Shown piece by piece: positions 52,638 to 61,281 of a stretch of 64,000 nucleotides of DNA (positions within the stretch are counted from its first letter, which is position 1; every line of letters begins with the position of its first letter). The DNA lies in assembly GCA_963678085.1 (NCBI GenBank), contig OY782680.1:2728001-2792000 (forward strand), in the 5' to 3' direction. The stretch is from Aliishimia sp963678085 (GTDB lineage: Bacteria > Pseudomonadota > Alphaproteobacteria > Rhodobacterales > Rhodobacteraceae). Below the pieces are notes generated by a model. That model was given only the letters and a program-made list of their open reading frames with translations, was not told the origin of the DNA and did no database searches. A program made the position numbers and the translations under genes.

Positions 52638-52967
52638 TTAGCAGAGCCCCGGCTCATCTAGCAGGTGACGCCCGGCGCGGTCTTCCACTTCGATCACCCA
52701 AAGGTCGGGATCGAAGCTTTGTTGTTTGGTTATGCTTTGATCAATCCCAAGCTCAGGCCCTTGATGCAGCGCGCTCCAAGCTCTTTCGCCGCTCATGGGA
52801 TCCGGCATGCGTTGGAAAAGCTGCGCGCGCCCGTCCAGCGTATTGAGCTTGATCAGCACCGCCCCGGCCGTATCGTCGCCATGGGCGGTCACAAAAGCAG
52901 GGATGTCATTGAGGCGCAGGCGCGTCAGATACGCATCCACCCAGAACCGTGTGGTGAGCTGGCTCAT
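52638..52967 (-). CDS. DUF1491-family protein
   Basis: A 109-residue protein of the alphaproteobacterial DUF1491 family: RFWVDAYLTRLRLNDIPAFV, GAVLIKLNTLDGRAQLFQR, then DPDLWVIEVEDRAGRH. No function is established. Its ATG overlaps the era stop by four bases, so it is translated from the lepB-rnc-era transcript; this neighbourhood is conserved in Rhodobacteraceae. Confidence 0.9.
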   Translation of the reverse strand: MSQLTTRFWVDAYLTRLRLNDIPAFVTAHGDDTAGAVLIKLNTLDGRAQLFQRMPDPMSGERAWSALHQGPELGIDQSITKQQSFDPDLWVIEVEDRAGRHLLDEPGLC

Positions 52968-53872
52968 GCGTTCCCGTCTTTGAAATCAAGCCCCATTTCA
53001 GAGTAACGCTCGGCCTCTTCCAGCCATTTTTCGCGCAGCTTGACCTGCAAGAATAGGTGAATTTTACGCCCAAGAAAGGTTTCCAGCTCGCTGCGCGCGG
53101 CTTGGCTCACCGCCTTGATGGTTTCGCCGCCTTTGCCCAGGATGATGCCCTTATGCCCGGCGCGCGCGACATAGATCACCTGATCGATCCGGGCCGAGCC
53201 GTCTTTGCGCTCCTCCCAATTCTCGGTCTCAACAGTGAGCTGATAGGGCAGTTCTTGATGCAGGCGCAGGGTGAGCTTTTCGCGGGTCATCTCAGCGGCG
53301 ATCATGCGCATGGGCAGATCCGCGATTTGGTCCTCGGGATAAAGCCAGGGGCCCGCAGGCATTTGCGCGCCCAGCCATTCACGCAGATCTTGCACGCCGT
53401 GCCCTTTTTCGGCGGAGACCATGAAAGTATTTTCAAAGGGGTAACGGGCGTTCAGCGCCTCGGTCAGGGCAAGCAATTGCGGGGCCTCAACCCTATCGAT
53501 CTTGTTGATCAACAGCACGATGCGGCGCCCCTGCCCGATCTCTGTTAGCCGCTCTAGGATGTCCTCGACCCCCGGCGTGATCCCGCGATGGGCCTCGATC
53601 AGCAGGCAGGTGATATCAGCATCCCCCGCCCCGCCCCAGGCCGCGGCGATCATGGCGCGATCCAGGCGGCGGCGTGGGCGGAACAGGCCGGGCGTGTCCA
53701 CAAAGACGATCTGCACCTCTCCCTCCATCGCCACGCCGCGAATACGGGCGCGGGTGGTTTGCACCTTATGAGTCACAATCGAGACCTTGGCCCCGACCAT
53801 GCGATTGAGTAGGGTGGATTTGCCCGCATTGGGCTCTCCGATCAGGGCGACAAAGCCGGCTGATGTGCTCAT
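52964..53872 (-). CDS. era: GTPase Era
   Basis: A 302-residue essential GTPase in 30S ribosome maturation, binding the 3' end of 16S rRNA. G motifs: GEPNAGKSTLLNRM (G1), DTPGLFRPR (G3), LINKIDRV (G4), and SAEKGHGV (G5). The C-terminal KH domain has GKGGETIKAVSQAAR (GxxG). I start at ATG 53872, which overlaps the rnc stop; a longer frame runs into rnc. Operon rnc-era is classical. Confidence 0.96.
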   Translation of the reverse strand: MSTSAGFVALIGEPNAGKSTLLNRMVGAKVSIVTHKVQTTRARIRGVAMEGEVQIVFVDTPGLFRPRRRLDRAMIAAAWGGAGDADITCLLIEAHRGITPGVEDILERLTEIGQGRRIVLLINKIDRVEAPQLLALTEALNARYPFENTFMVSAEKGHGVQDLREWLGAQMPAGPWLYPEDQIADLPMRMIAAEMTREKLTLRLHQELPYQLTVETENWEERKDGSARIDQVIYVARAGHKGIILGKGGETIKAVSQAARSELETFLGRKIHLFLQVKLREKWLEEAERYSEMGLDFKDGNA

Positions 53873-54555
53873 GTGGGTGTCTCCAACTGCGCCAAGAGCG
53901 CTTTGGCCGCGGCCTGTTCGGCCAGGCGTTTTGAACCGGCACTGCCTTTTGCTGTCCTGCCATCGACCAACTGAGCCGTGATCTCGAACACAGGCGCGTG
54001 GTCGGGACCGCTGCGCGCGGTTTCGATATAGGTAGGGGGCGGCAGTTTGCGCGCTTGGGCCCATTCTTGCAACGTGGTTTTGGAATCGCGCGCATCGGTT
54101 TCCACGCTTGCGATCTGGCTGGCCCAAAGGCGCAGGATCATCTTTTGCGCGGCATCAAAGCCCCCATCGAGATAGACAGCGGCAATCACCGCCTCCATCC
54201 CATCGCCCAAGGCCGCGAGTTTGCGCCGCCCGCCAGACATTTGCTCTGAGCGGCCAAAGCGCATCACTGCGCCGATATCAATCTCTTGGGCGACCTTGGC
54301 ACAGGCCTCTTTGCGCACTAATGCATTAAAACGCGGGGCTAAATGGCCCTCTTTGGCCTCGGGATCCTCTTTCAGCAGCGCCTCAGCCATCACAAGACCC
54401 AGCACGCGATCCCCAAGAAATTCGAGCCGTTGATTATCGGGGCGCGTGGTTTCTGACCGCGAGGGATGCGTGAGCGCCTCATGTAAAAGGGCCGGATTGC
54501 TAAACCGATAGCCGATGCGCGTGCAAAAGGCGGCTTGATCTGCGGATAGCTTCAC
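53869..54555 (-). CDS. rnc: ribonuclease III
   Basis: A 228-residue endonuclease cutting double-stranded RNA (rRNA precursors, sRNA-mRNA duplexes). The catalytic signature RLEFLGDRVLGLVMAEAL and the second acidic site GDGMEAVIAAVYLDGG are intact; a double-stranded RNA-binding domain occupies about 155-225. It overlaps lepB by four bases upstream and era by four downstream, so the three are coupled. Confidence 0.96.
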   Translation of the reverse strand: MKLSADQAAFCTRIGYRFSNPALLHEALTHPSRSETTRPDNQRLEFLGDRVLGLVMAEALLKEDPEAKEGHLAPRFNALVRKEACAKVAQEIDIGAVMRFGRSEQMSGGRRKLAALGDGMEAVIAAVYLDGGFDAAQKMILRLWASQIASVETDARDSKTTLQEWAQARKLPPPTYIETARSGPDHAPVFEITAQLVDGRTAKGSAGSKRLAEQAAAKALLAQLETPT

Positions 54556-55379
54556 TGCACCGCCTTAAAATAGCGATCACTGCGCCAGGTCCAGAAAAAC
54601 AGCATGCTGCGGCCCGAGGAGGAGAACATGATCCGATCCGCGCGCCCAATCAGATTCTCATAGGGCACAAATCCGGGCCCTTGGCGATTATGCGGAGCGC
54701 GGCTGTCTTGAGAATTATCGCGGTTATCGCCGAGAAAGAAATAATGCCCCGCAGGCACTTTGAAAACCCGTGTATTGTCAGCCCAGCCGCGATCACTCGC
54801 ATTCAGCACCGCATATTCACGGCCACCGGGCAATGTTTCAATATTGCGGGTTTTCTTACACAGGCCACCATCACCGACGGGGCGGTTTTCACATTCTGGA
54901 TAACGCCTCTGAGACCCCTGCTGCTCCATGACTTCGCGGAACTCGCCGTCATAGCGCTGGGGCAGGATTTTGCCATTCAGGACCACCCGCCCATCTTGCA
55001 TTTGAACCGTATCGCCGGGCAGGCCGATCAGCCGTTTAATATATTCTTTGCCATGCACAGGATGACGGAACACGACAACATCGCCGCGCTCTGGCTCTGC
55101 GCCCCAAAGCCGGGTGTTATCCCCGTCCAAAAACGGGCACACAACATTCGAATCAAGCCCCAAAATCCGCAAAGGCGGGCAAGACGCGTGGCTATAGCCA
55201 TAGGCCATCTTATTCACAAAGAGAAAATCGCCGATCAACAGCGTCTCTTTCATCGACCCAGACGGAATCCAAAAGGGTTGAAACAGCAAAGAGCGAAACA
55301 AGCCCGCAATAGCCAGCGCATAGATAATGGTTTTGGCCGTCTCCCAGACGCCGCCCGTTACGCTTGTTTTCTCAGCCAT
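54552..55379 (-). CDS. lepB: signal peptidase I
   Basis: A 275-residue membrane protease that removes Sec signal peptides. One transmembrane helix (about 14-32), catalytic Ser in IPSGSMKETLLIGD, catalytic Lys in GKEYIKRLIGLPGD, and the box E region YFFLGDNRDNSQDSR. I start at ATG 55379, eight bases after GAGG; ATG 55385 is also in frame. It heads the lepB-rnc-era-DUF1491 unit. acpS, often upstream in this family, is absent here. Confidence 0.94.
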   Translation of the reverse strand: MAEKTSVTGGVWETAKTIIYALAIAGLFRSLLFQPFWIPSGSMKETLLIGDFLFVNKMAYGYSHASCPPLRILGLDSNVVCPFLDGDNTRLWGAEPERGDVVVFRHPVHGKEYIKRLIGLPGDTVQMQDGRVVLNGKILPQRYDGEFREVMEQQGSQRRYPECENRPVGDGGLCKKTRNIETLPGGREYAVLNASDRGWADNTRVFKVPAGHYFFLGDNRDNSQDSRAPHNRQGPGFVPYENLIGRADRIMFSSSGRSMLFFWTWRSDRYFKAVQ

Positions 55380-55418
55380 ACCCATCGCCTCAGTAATCGA
55401 CCTAATAATTCTTTGTTG

Positions 55419-55448
55419 CTACATGAAAGCCCGGCCCAAAAGTGTCAA
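55419..55448 (-). promoter_or_regulatory. possible lepB promoter
   Basis: On the minus strand TTGACA (55448-55443) is followed after 18 bases by ATGTAG (55424-55419), about 40 bases before the lepB start. The -35 is perfect; the -10 is weak. No other good promoter was seen in this 216-base gap. Confidence 0.45.
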
Positions 55449-55601
55449 GCTTTGCCTTGGATTCACCTTGAGGGATCACGCTTTGGTCAAACTTGCGCCC
55501 CAAACCTCCATCATACACCTCCCTGTAGCTGCAAAAGCTTCCCTCGGCACCGCGCATCATAGCCCCCACCCAGTACGCGGTGCCGAGGTTCCCCTTAGGG
55601 G

Positions 55602-56189
55602 CTAAAGGATTGGAACCACTGCCTGGGTTTCAAGATGATAGTGTCCAAGTAGGCGCGGATCATCGGAAATCTGCACCTGCCGCCGGATGGGCGTGAAGCC
55701 TGATTTAAGATAGAATGGCAGGGCTTGCGGGCTATCCAGCGTGCAGGTGTGCAAGGTCAGATGAGAGATATCTGCCGCGAAAGCCATCTCAATCGCGCGA
55801 TCCATCAGATAGGCCCCAGCCCCGATGCCAATCAGCTTTTGCGTCAGGCCGAAATACGCGAGTTTGCAGGTTCCGGGGGTTCGAAAATCCAGCTCAAGAA
55901 GCGCTTCGGGGCAGCCATCCATGATGAGCGTGTGCAGGGTCACTTTGGGGTCTTCAATGATCTCGCCCAGCGCATTGTCAGAGATGTGCAGCCGGTCGGC
56001 CCAAAGCCAAAAGGCCCCGATGCGCCGAAACAGATCCTGATAAAGCGCCACATCACGGGGCAACTCGGCAAAGGTTAGCCCTTGCGGTACGTCTACACCG
56101 CGCATGGTTTTGCGGCTCATCTCAAGATGCGTGATCACCGCCGCCAATTTGCCCGCAGGCACATCATAGAGCCCCTCGTCAAGCATCAC
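55602..56189 (-). CDS. GNAT-family N-acetyltransferase
   Basis: A 195-residue acetyltransferase-like protein. The acetyl-CoA-binding region is YFGLTQKLIGIGAGAYLMD, preceded by LLELDFRTPGTCKLAYFG and followed by THLTL-type strands (SHLTLHTCTLDSPQALPFY, LKSGFTPIRRQ), the usual GNAT C-terminal half. The acceptor is unknown. GTG 56189 overlaps the adenosine kinase stop; ATG 56186 is the alternative. It is the last gene of the nth-kinase-GNAT unit. Confidence 0.87.
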   Translation of the reverse strand: MMLDEGLYDVPAGKLAAVITHLEMSRKTMRGVDVPQGLTFAELPRDVALYQDLFRRIGAFWLWADRLHISDNALGEIIEDPKVTLHTLIMDGCPEALLELDFRTPGTCKLAYFGLTQKLIGIGAGAYLMDRAIEMAFAADISHLTLHTCTLDSPQALPFYLKSGFTPIRRQVQISDDPRLLGHYHLETQAVVPIL

Positions 56190-57175
56190 AAAAGACCGGC
56201 CTTGGCAAATGCAGCGCGCATATCACTCTGCGGGCGTGGGCCCACATGGCTGATTACCTCAGCGGCGCAGAGATTGCCCATCTTGCCGCAGGTCTGCAAA
56301 TCTCGTCCCGTCGCAAGACCATAAAGGAAACCGGCAGCGAATTGATCCCCGGCCCCGGTGGCATCGACCGGCGTGATGGGCGTCACAGGAATATCATGGC
56401 GTTCATCGCCTGCAATGATCGTCACCCCATCACCCGAACGCGTGCAGACCATTAGCGGGATCATATCAGCTGCTTTTCCCATCGCCGCCTCAAGATCATC
56501 GGTTTCAAACAGAGCGCAAATCTCATGCTCATTGCCGATCACATAATCCAGCTCATGGGCGATCATGTCGAGAAAATCGGCGCGGTGACGCTCAACGCAG
56601 AACGGGTCGGAAATGGTCATGCCCGTCTTGCCCCCGGCAGCGCGGCACAGACGAGACGCAGTGCGAAACGCCTCTTTGCCCTTGTCTTTGTCAAACAGGT
56701 AACCTTCCATAAACATCACCTCAGCGCCTGCAGCCACATCTTTTGGCACATCTTGCGGCCCAAGCTCGGAGGAAATCCCCAGATAGGTGTTCATCGAACG
56801 CTCCCCATCAGGCGAGACAAAAATCATCGAGCGCGAGGTTGGCAGCTCGCCCTGCGCCACGGGCGCGTTCACGAAATCTGTGCCCTCATCGGCCATGGCC
56901 TTTGCATAAAATTGCCCCAGCTCATCATCGCACACCCGGCCAATAAACGCACTGGCAAGGCCCAAAGCCCCAGCGCCCGCGATAGTATTGGCAACCGAGC
57001 CGCCAGGTGTTTGCATGCGATCTTGCATCGCCCCGTAAAGCTCCTGCCCGCGCTCTTGCTCGATCAGCTGCATGATGCCTTTCTCGATGCCTTTCTCGGC
57101 CAGGAAATCATCCCCAGCATGCGAGATCACATCCACAACAGCATTTCCAATGCCGACCAGCTTATATTTCGTCAT
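56186..57175 (-). CDS. adenosine kinase (PfkB family)
   Basis: A 329-residue ribokinase-fold sugar/nucleoside kinase. Signatures are KLVGIGNAVVDVISHAGDDF, TPGGSVANTIAGAGALG (PfkB motif 1), and TPVDATGAGDQFAAGFLYG (motif 2 with catalytic Asp). The alphaproteobacterial group with this N terminus is annotated as adenosine kinase, phosphorylating adenosine to AMP; other nucleosides or sugars are possible. It overlaps the nth stop by four bases. Confidence 0.88.
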   Translation of the reverse strand: MTKYKLVGIGNAVVDVISHAGDDFLAEKGIEKGIMQLIEQERGQELYGAMQDRMQTPGGSVANTIAGAGALGLASAFIGRVCDDELGQFYAKAMADEGTDFVNAPVAQGELPTSRSMIFVSPDGERSMNTYLGISSELGPQDVPKDVAAGAEVMFMEGYLFDKDKGKEAFRTASRLCRAAGGKTGMTISDPFCVERHRADFLDMIAHELDYVIGNEHEICALFETDDLEAAMGKAADMIPLMVCTRSGDGVTIIAGDERHDIPVTPITPVDATGAGDQFAAGFLYGLATGRDLQTCGKMGNLCAAEVISHVGPRPQSDMRAAFAKAGLL

Positions 57176-57816
57176 TTCGTTTTTTCCTCAAAGGGGCATA
57201 AATCATGGATCAGGCAGGCACCGCATTTGGGCTTGCGCGCGGTGCATATATAGCGGCCATGCAAGATCAGCCAGTGATGGGCGTGAAGTTGAAAATCCGC
57301 CGGGATATTATCCTCAATCGCGCGTTCCACATGATCGACTGTCTTGCCCGGCGCGATTCCTGTGCGATTGCCAACGCGAAAAATATGGGTATCCACCGCC
57401 TGGGCGGGCTGGCGCCACCACATATTGAGCACGACATTGGCGGTTTTGCGCCCCACCCCCGGAAGAGATTGCAGCGCGGCACGGGAATTGGGCACCTCTC
57501 CGCCAAATTGATCGACGAGCATTTGGCTCATCTTGATCACATTTTTGGCCTTTTGCCGGTAAAGACCAATGGTTTTGATATGTTCGGTGACCCCGTCGAG
57601 CCCGAGATCCAGCATTTTTTGCGGGGTATCCGCGATTTGGAACAGTTTGCGCGTGGCTTTGTTCACCCCGGCATCCGTGGCTTGCGCCGAGAGCGCAACC
57701 GCGACCACAAGCGTGTAGACATTCACATGTTCCAACTCGCCTTTGGGCTCGGGCTCACTTGCCTGAAACCGGGTGAAAATCTCCCGAAGGGTCATATAGT
57801 CGAGTTGCTTTGCCAT
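57172..57816 (-). CDS. nth: endonuclease III
   Basis: A 214-residue bifunctional DNA glycosylase/AP lyase for oxidised pyrimidines. The helix-hairpin-helix LPGVGRKTANVVLNM with the catalytic Lys, the Asp in VDTHIFRVGNR and the [4Fe-4S] ligands Cys-x6-Cys-x2-Cys-x5-Cys (CTARKPKCGACLIHDLC) are all present. It is the first gene of a three-gene coupled unit with the kinase and GNAT genes. Confidence 0.96.
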   Translation of the reverse strand: MAKQLDYMTLREIFTRFQASEPEPKGELEHVNVYTLVVAVALSAQATDAGVNKATRKLFQIADTPQKMLDLGLDGVTEHIKTIGLYRQKAKNVIKMSQMLVDQFGGEVPNSRAALQSLPGVGRKTANVVLNMWWRQPAQAVDTHIFRVGNRTGIAPGKTVDHVERAIEDNIPADFQLHAHHWLILHGRYICTARKPKCGACLIHDLCPFEEKTK

Positions 57817-57892
57817 TGCGGGGTTGATGCCTCAGGCAGCCCGGCGCATCAAGCAGATATCGAAGGCCACAGCGTTTGCGCGCCCAGTTTGG

Positions 57893-58939
57893 TTATGCGG
57901 CTTCAATGCCCCACAATTCGACGACATCCCCGCCTTCGTCATCCTCTGATTTTGTGCGTTCTCTGAGAACGGGAAGGTAGAATGTCTGCCTGCCGCGCCC
58001 GCCATCCTTTGAGGCATAAAGCGCAATATCCGCATCATTGATCAGCGTTTCCGGTGAGGTCGGTGAAAACCCATCCCAGATTACAGTGCCGATACTGCCA
58101 GAGATTTTACATTCGATGTCATTATACATGACCGGAACTTCAAGCGCCGAAATGATCTCGTCACCCAGGCATTCTAATCGAGATTTTTCTGTAAGCTTAG
58201 GTAGGACAAGAATGAATTCATCGCCGCCAACCCGCGAGATGATATCGCTGTCTCGGGTAACGCTATTGAAAACTTTTGCGACCTGTTCAAGCACCAAATC
58301 CCCTGCGGCATGGCCGTAGGTATCGTTCACGGCCTTAAAGTAATCGAGATCGACATGCATCAGAGCTAATGGCTGGTGCCGCGCCACCAATTTTGACAGC
58401 TCATTGTCCAGGGCGCGGCGGTTTTTCAGCCCGGTCAAAGCATCTGTGTAGGCTTTTTCTTCGGCCGCTTTTTTGTCGCCATGCAGGCGGTTATTGAGCG
58501 TGCGCAGCGCGTCAAATGTCGCATTCTTCGCCTCAAGCAGATACAGCATTTCGATCGTCAAATCGGTGGCGGCGAAATCTGTATTGGTCAGGGAAAACGC
58601 GCCAATCGCTTCCTGAATTGCGATCCCGAAAGAGAGATTAATCAGAAAACTGCCCTCCACGCCGCTTGGCATGGCAACCCCTTTTAGTGAGGTATGGGGC
58701 GGCTCGCGCAGCTCTAGATGCAGCTTTTTGGCGGTGATTGAGGCGAGATCTTCAATCTGTTTGACTTGCTTGGGTTTTGAAAGCTGGAACAACTCCAAGA
58801 ACCGGCGTCCCACAAGCCCTTTTTCGCCGCCAAGTTTTTGCGCCGTTGGCCCCGCATTCACGATATGGCCAGTTTTCGAGACGACCACATGCATGGGGCA
58901 AATGACGTCTAGGATTGAATATTCGACACTATTTTCCAC
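57893..58939 (-). CDS. HNOBA-GGDEF diguanylate cyclase, partner of H-NOX-like protein
   Basis: A 348-residue cytoplasmic protein. Residues about 1-125 resemble the haem-NO-binding-associated (HNOBA/PAS-like) sensor domain (YSILDVICPMHVVVSKTGHI, RRFLELFQLSKPKQV). A coiled coil follows (about 130-165), then the GGDEF domain with intact GGDEF at 238-242 and the inhibitory RxxD (Arg229-Asp232) five residues before it. It should make c-di-GMP and be product-inhibited. GTG 58939 has GGAGG upstream and lies 2 bases past the H-NOX stop. In Dinoroseobacter a similar pair responds to NO. Confidence 0.9.
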   Translation of the reverse strand: MENSVEYSILDVICPMHVVVSKTGHIVNAGPTAQKLGGEKGLVGRRFLELFQLSKPKQVKQIEDLASITAKKLHLELREPPHTSLKGVAMPSGVEGSFLINLSFGIAIQEAIGAFSLTNTDFAATDLTIEMLYLLEAKNATFDALRTLNNRLHGDKKAAEEKAYTDALTGLKNRRALDNELSKLVARHQPLALMHVDLDYFKAVNDTYGHAAGDLVLEQVAKVFNSVTRDSDIISRVGGDEFILVLPKLTEKSRLECLGDEIISALEVPVMYNDIECKISGSIGTVIWDGFSPTSPETLINDADIALYASKDGGRGRQTFYLPVLRERTKSEDDEGGDVVELWGIEAA

Positions 58940-58941
58940 GC

Positions 58942-59535
58942 CTAACCTCCCACTGCGGCGCTTGCCAAATCGAAGCTGCGCCCATCCGCAAAGGTGGTTT
59001 CGAGCAATCGAATTTCCAGGGACTCACATCCTTGCGTGCGACCGGCATAATCGACCATCACCAACGCGCCATAATCATCCGCCATTGTGCGCAACAACCC
59101 CACCAAAACATGGCCAAACCCAGGCATCGCATCATAGGCCGACAGCGAAAACGTGCCCGAGGCGTAGGCTCTTAGATCCAAATGCGGCAGATTTAGATCA
59201 GGGATCGCCATGCGCACGCGCTCTGGCAAATCGTCGATCGCGAATAAAAAGTCATCAAAGCTGACCCCGCTAAAGCGCAAGAGCCGCCGAACGGTTTCAT
59301 TGCTGGGATGGGCGACCAGATAGGTTCCCAAATCCTCTAGCAATTCATCCATGGGCTGTTCAAAACTGGCCTCCAGCCCATTGAACAGGGCGGTTGCCAC
59401 CGGCTCATCATATTCAAGCATCGCCTCGAAATCATCAAAATCGAGCGCCGCCTTTTTAATAACAGCCTGCCAACGTGGCGGGCCATATAGATCAGTGACG
59501 AACCGCTGAACTGTCCGTAGAATCAAACCATGCAT
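58942..59535 (-). CDS. H-NOX-like protein lacking the haem-ligand histidine
   Basis: A 197-residue protein of the haem-NO/O2-binding family: start HGLILRTVQRFVTDLYG, the helical subdomain, and FLFAIDDLPERVRMAIPDL aligned with the haem helix. In characterised H-NOX proteins this helix reads D-x-x-H with the axial His; here the position is Pro104 (codon CCA). The YxSxR motif is Tyr134-Asp-Ala136-Met-Pro138. Thus two of three porphyrin contacts and the iron ligand are gone. ATG 59535 gives the conserved MHGLI start, with GAGG nine bases upstream. It is coupled to the diguanylate cyclase gene. Confidence 0.85.
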   Translation of the reverse strand: MHGLILRTVQRFVTDLYGPPRWQAVIKKAALDFDDFEAMLEYDEPVATALFNGLEASFEQPMDELLEDLGTYLVAHPSNETVRRLLRFSGVSFDDFLFAIDDLPERVRMAIPDLNLPHLDLRAYASGTFSLSAYDAMPGFGHVLVGLLRTMADDYGALVMVDYAGRTQGCESLEIRLLETTFADGRSFDLASAAVGG

Positions 59536-59627
59536 CACAAGCACCTCAAGACTTGCGATCACTTTAGTCGATGCTCATTAACAGAGTGCAAAGAGCTAAA
59601 AGTTTAGAGAATTTCCAGGCGATTAAC

Positions 59628-61187
59628 TCAAAAATCCGTAGGCGCGCCGCCCTCAGCTTTGCGCCGTTCGACAAATTCGGCCAGCTCTTGTTTGCGGCCC
59701 TCTTCCATGGGCGGGGCCTCGAAATTGTTGATGATTTCTTTGAACATGCGATGGGCGCGCTCTGCGGTCCAGGTGCCACCTGCGACTTCCCAGGCTTCGA
59801 AATTGCGCCAATCCGACAGGAAGGGCTGATAAAACGCGCTGGTGTAACGATCTTGCGTGTGCTGGATGCCAAAGAAATGGCCCGAGCTGCCGACTTCTTT
59901 GATGGCGTCTAGGGCGATCTCATCGGGGCCGGTGCCGTTTACTTCTGGCTCCATATAGCGTTGAATCATCTGCAAAACTTCGCAATCCATGATGAATTTT
60001 TCGGGGCTTGCGATCAGCCCGCCCTCAAGCCAGCCCGCCGCATGATAGACCATATTGGTGCCCGATTGCACCGCCGCCCAAAGCGAGTTCGACGTCTCCC
60101 ACATCGCTTGCCCATCAGGCACATTTGCCGCGCACACACCGGAGGAGCGCATGGGCAACCCATAAAACCGCGCCATCTGCCCGGTCATTTGAGTGGAGCG
60201 CATATATTCGGGCGTGCCAAAGGCAGGCGCGCCGGATTTCATGTCTACATTGGAGGTAAAGGTGCCAATCACGCAAGCACAGCCCGGCGCCACATATTGG
60301 AACAGCGCAATGGCGCAAAGCGCTTCGGCAATGGATTGCGCCACCGCACCAGACATAGTGACAGGGGCCATCGCGCCAGCCAGGGTAAAGGGCGTGACCA
60401 CCACCGCCTGCCCGCGCCGGATCATGCGCAAACAGCCATCAATCATCGGAAAATCATGTTTGAGCGGCGAGGTAGAGTTGATATTGGTGTACATATAGGG
60501 CTTAGCGCGGAACTCTTCCTCGGTGAGGCCATTGGCGATTTTCACCATCTCCATCACGTCTTCGACGCGCTCTTTGCCCAGTGAATAGGCATGCATGACC
60601 TTATCCGTCAGGGTCAACTTATCATAAAGCACATCGAGATGGCGCACCGAGGCATGCACATCGACGGGCTCCACCGGATAACCGCCTGCAAAATGAATGC
60701 AGTTGAAATATTGGGTAAGTTTCAAGAGGTTCGCGCATTGCGCGCGATTGCCAGAAACTTTGCGGCCGATCTCAAGATCGAAATAATTCGGCGGCGAGGA
60801 GACATTGCCAAAGAGGATATGCTTGCCCCCCACAGGCAGGTTATGGGCCGGGTTACGCGCGGCGATTTCGAACTCGGACGGGGCTTTAGCCACCATCTCC
60901 ATCACGAAATCGCGCCCCATGCGCACCGTTTCGCCCTCGACGGTGCAGCCCGCTTGGCGCAAGATTTCCAAAGCCTCGGGGTTCAGGAACTCGATGCCGA
61001 TCTCTTCGAGAATGCGCATCGCCCCGTCATGGATCGCGGCCACGCCCTCTGGGCTAAGAGGCTCGGTGGGGCGGTCGATATTAACCGGGATGCGCCAAGG
61101 CATTTGCTCGATCACCGCAGTGCCGCGCCGCGCTGCTGCCCCTGCCCGTCCGCCGCCGCGGGATCTGCGCTTTGGTGCATCTGCCAT
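59628..61187 (-). CDS. MttB-family methyltransferase without pyrrolysine
   Basis: A 519-residue member of the trimethylamine methyltransferase (MttB) superfamily. There is no in-frame amber codon, so it belongs to the non-pyrrolysine group that includes glycine betaine methyltransferase (MtgB) and other methylamine- or sulphonium-demethylating enzymes. Segments: EEIGIEFLNPEALEILRQAG, CVIGTFTSNVDMKSGAPAFG, GGLIASPEKFIMDCEVLQMI. A basic N-terminal tail (KRRSRGGGRAGAAARRG) is extra. ATG 61187 has GGAGG five bases upstream. No corrinoid protein or methyltetrahydrofolate enzyme is adjacent; substrate unknown. Confidence 0.85.
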   Translation of the reverse strand: MADAPKRRSRGGGRAGAAARRGTAVIEQMPWRIPVNIDRPTEPLSPEGVAAIHDGAMRILEEIGIEFLNPEALEILRQAGCTVEGETVRMGRDFVMEMVAKAPSEFEIAARNPAHNLPVGGKHILFGNVSSPPNYFDLEIGRKVSGNRAQCANLLKLTQYFNCIHFAGGYPVEPVDVHASVRHLDVLYDKLTLTDKVMHAYSLGKERVEDVMEMVKIANGLTEEEFRAKPYMYTNINSTSPLKHDFPMIDGCLRMIRRGQAVVVTPFTLAGAMAPVTMSGAVAQSIAEALCAIALFQYVAPGCACVIGTFTSNVDMKSGAPAFGTPEYMRSTQMTGQMARFYGLPMRSSGVCAANVPDGQAMWETSNSLWAAVQSGTNMVYHAAGWLEGGLIASPEKFIMDCEVLQMIQRYMEPEVNGTGPDEIALDAIKEVGSSGHFFGIQHTQDRYTSAFYQPFLSDWRNFEAWEVAGGTWTAERAHRMFKEIINNFEAPPMEEGRKQELAEFVERRKAEGGAPTDF

Positions 61188-61206
61188 GAGGTCCTCCATT
61201 TGCTGC

Positions 61207-61256
61207 TGTCACAAACAAACGGGATTCCAAGTCGTTAAGATTTTCTATTTGCGACA
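61207..61256. promoter_or_regulatory. spaced inverted repeat upstream of the MttB-like gene
   Basis: TGTCACAAA (61207-61215) and TTTGCGACA (61248-61256) form an inverted pair with one mismatch, 32 bases apart, in the 94-base gap before the methyltransferase start. They could be two half sites of a regulator or one RNA hairpin. No regulator gene is adjacent. Confidence 0.4.
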
Positions 61257-61281
61257 GATTCGGTCGCGTTTCGGGGCCAGC

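Noticed and set aside
59628..61187. Pyrrolysine-containing TMA methyltransferase (true MttB)
   Set aside because: The frame is continuous with no internal TAG codon, so it belongs to the non-pyrrolysine branch.
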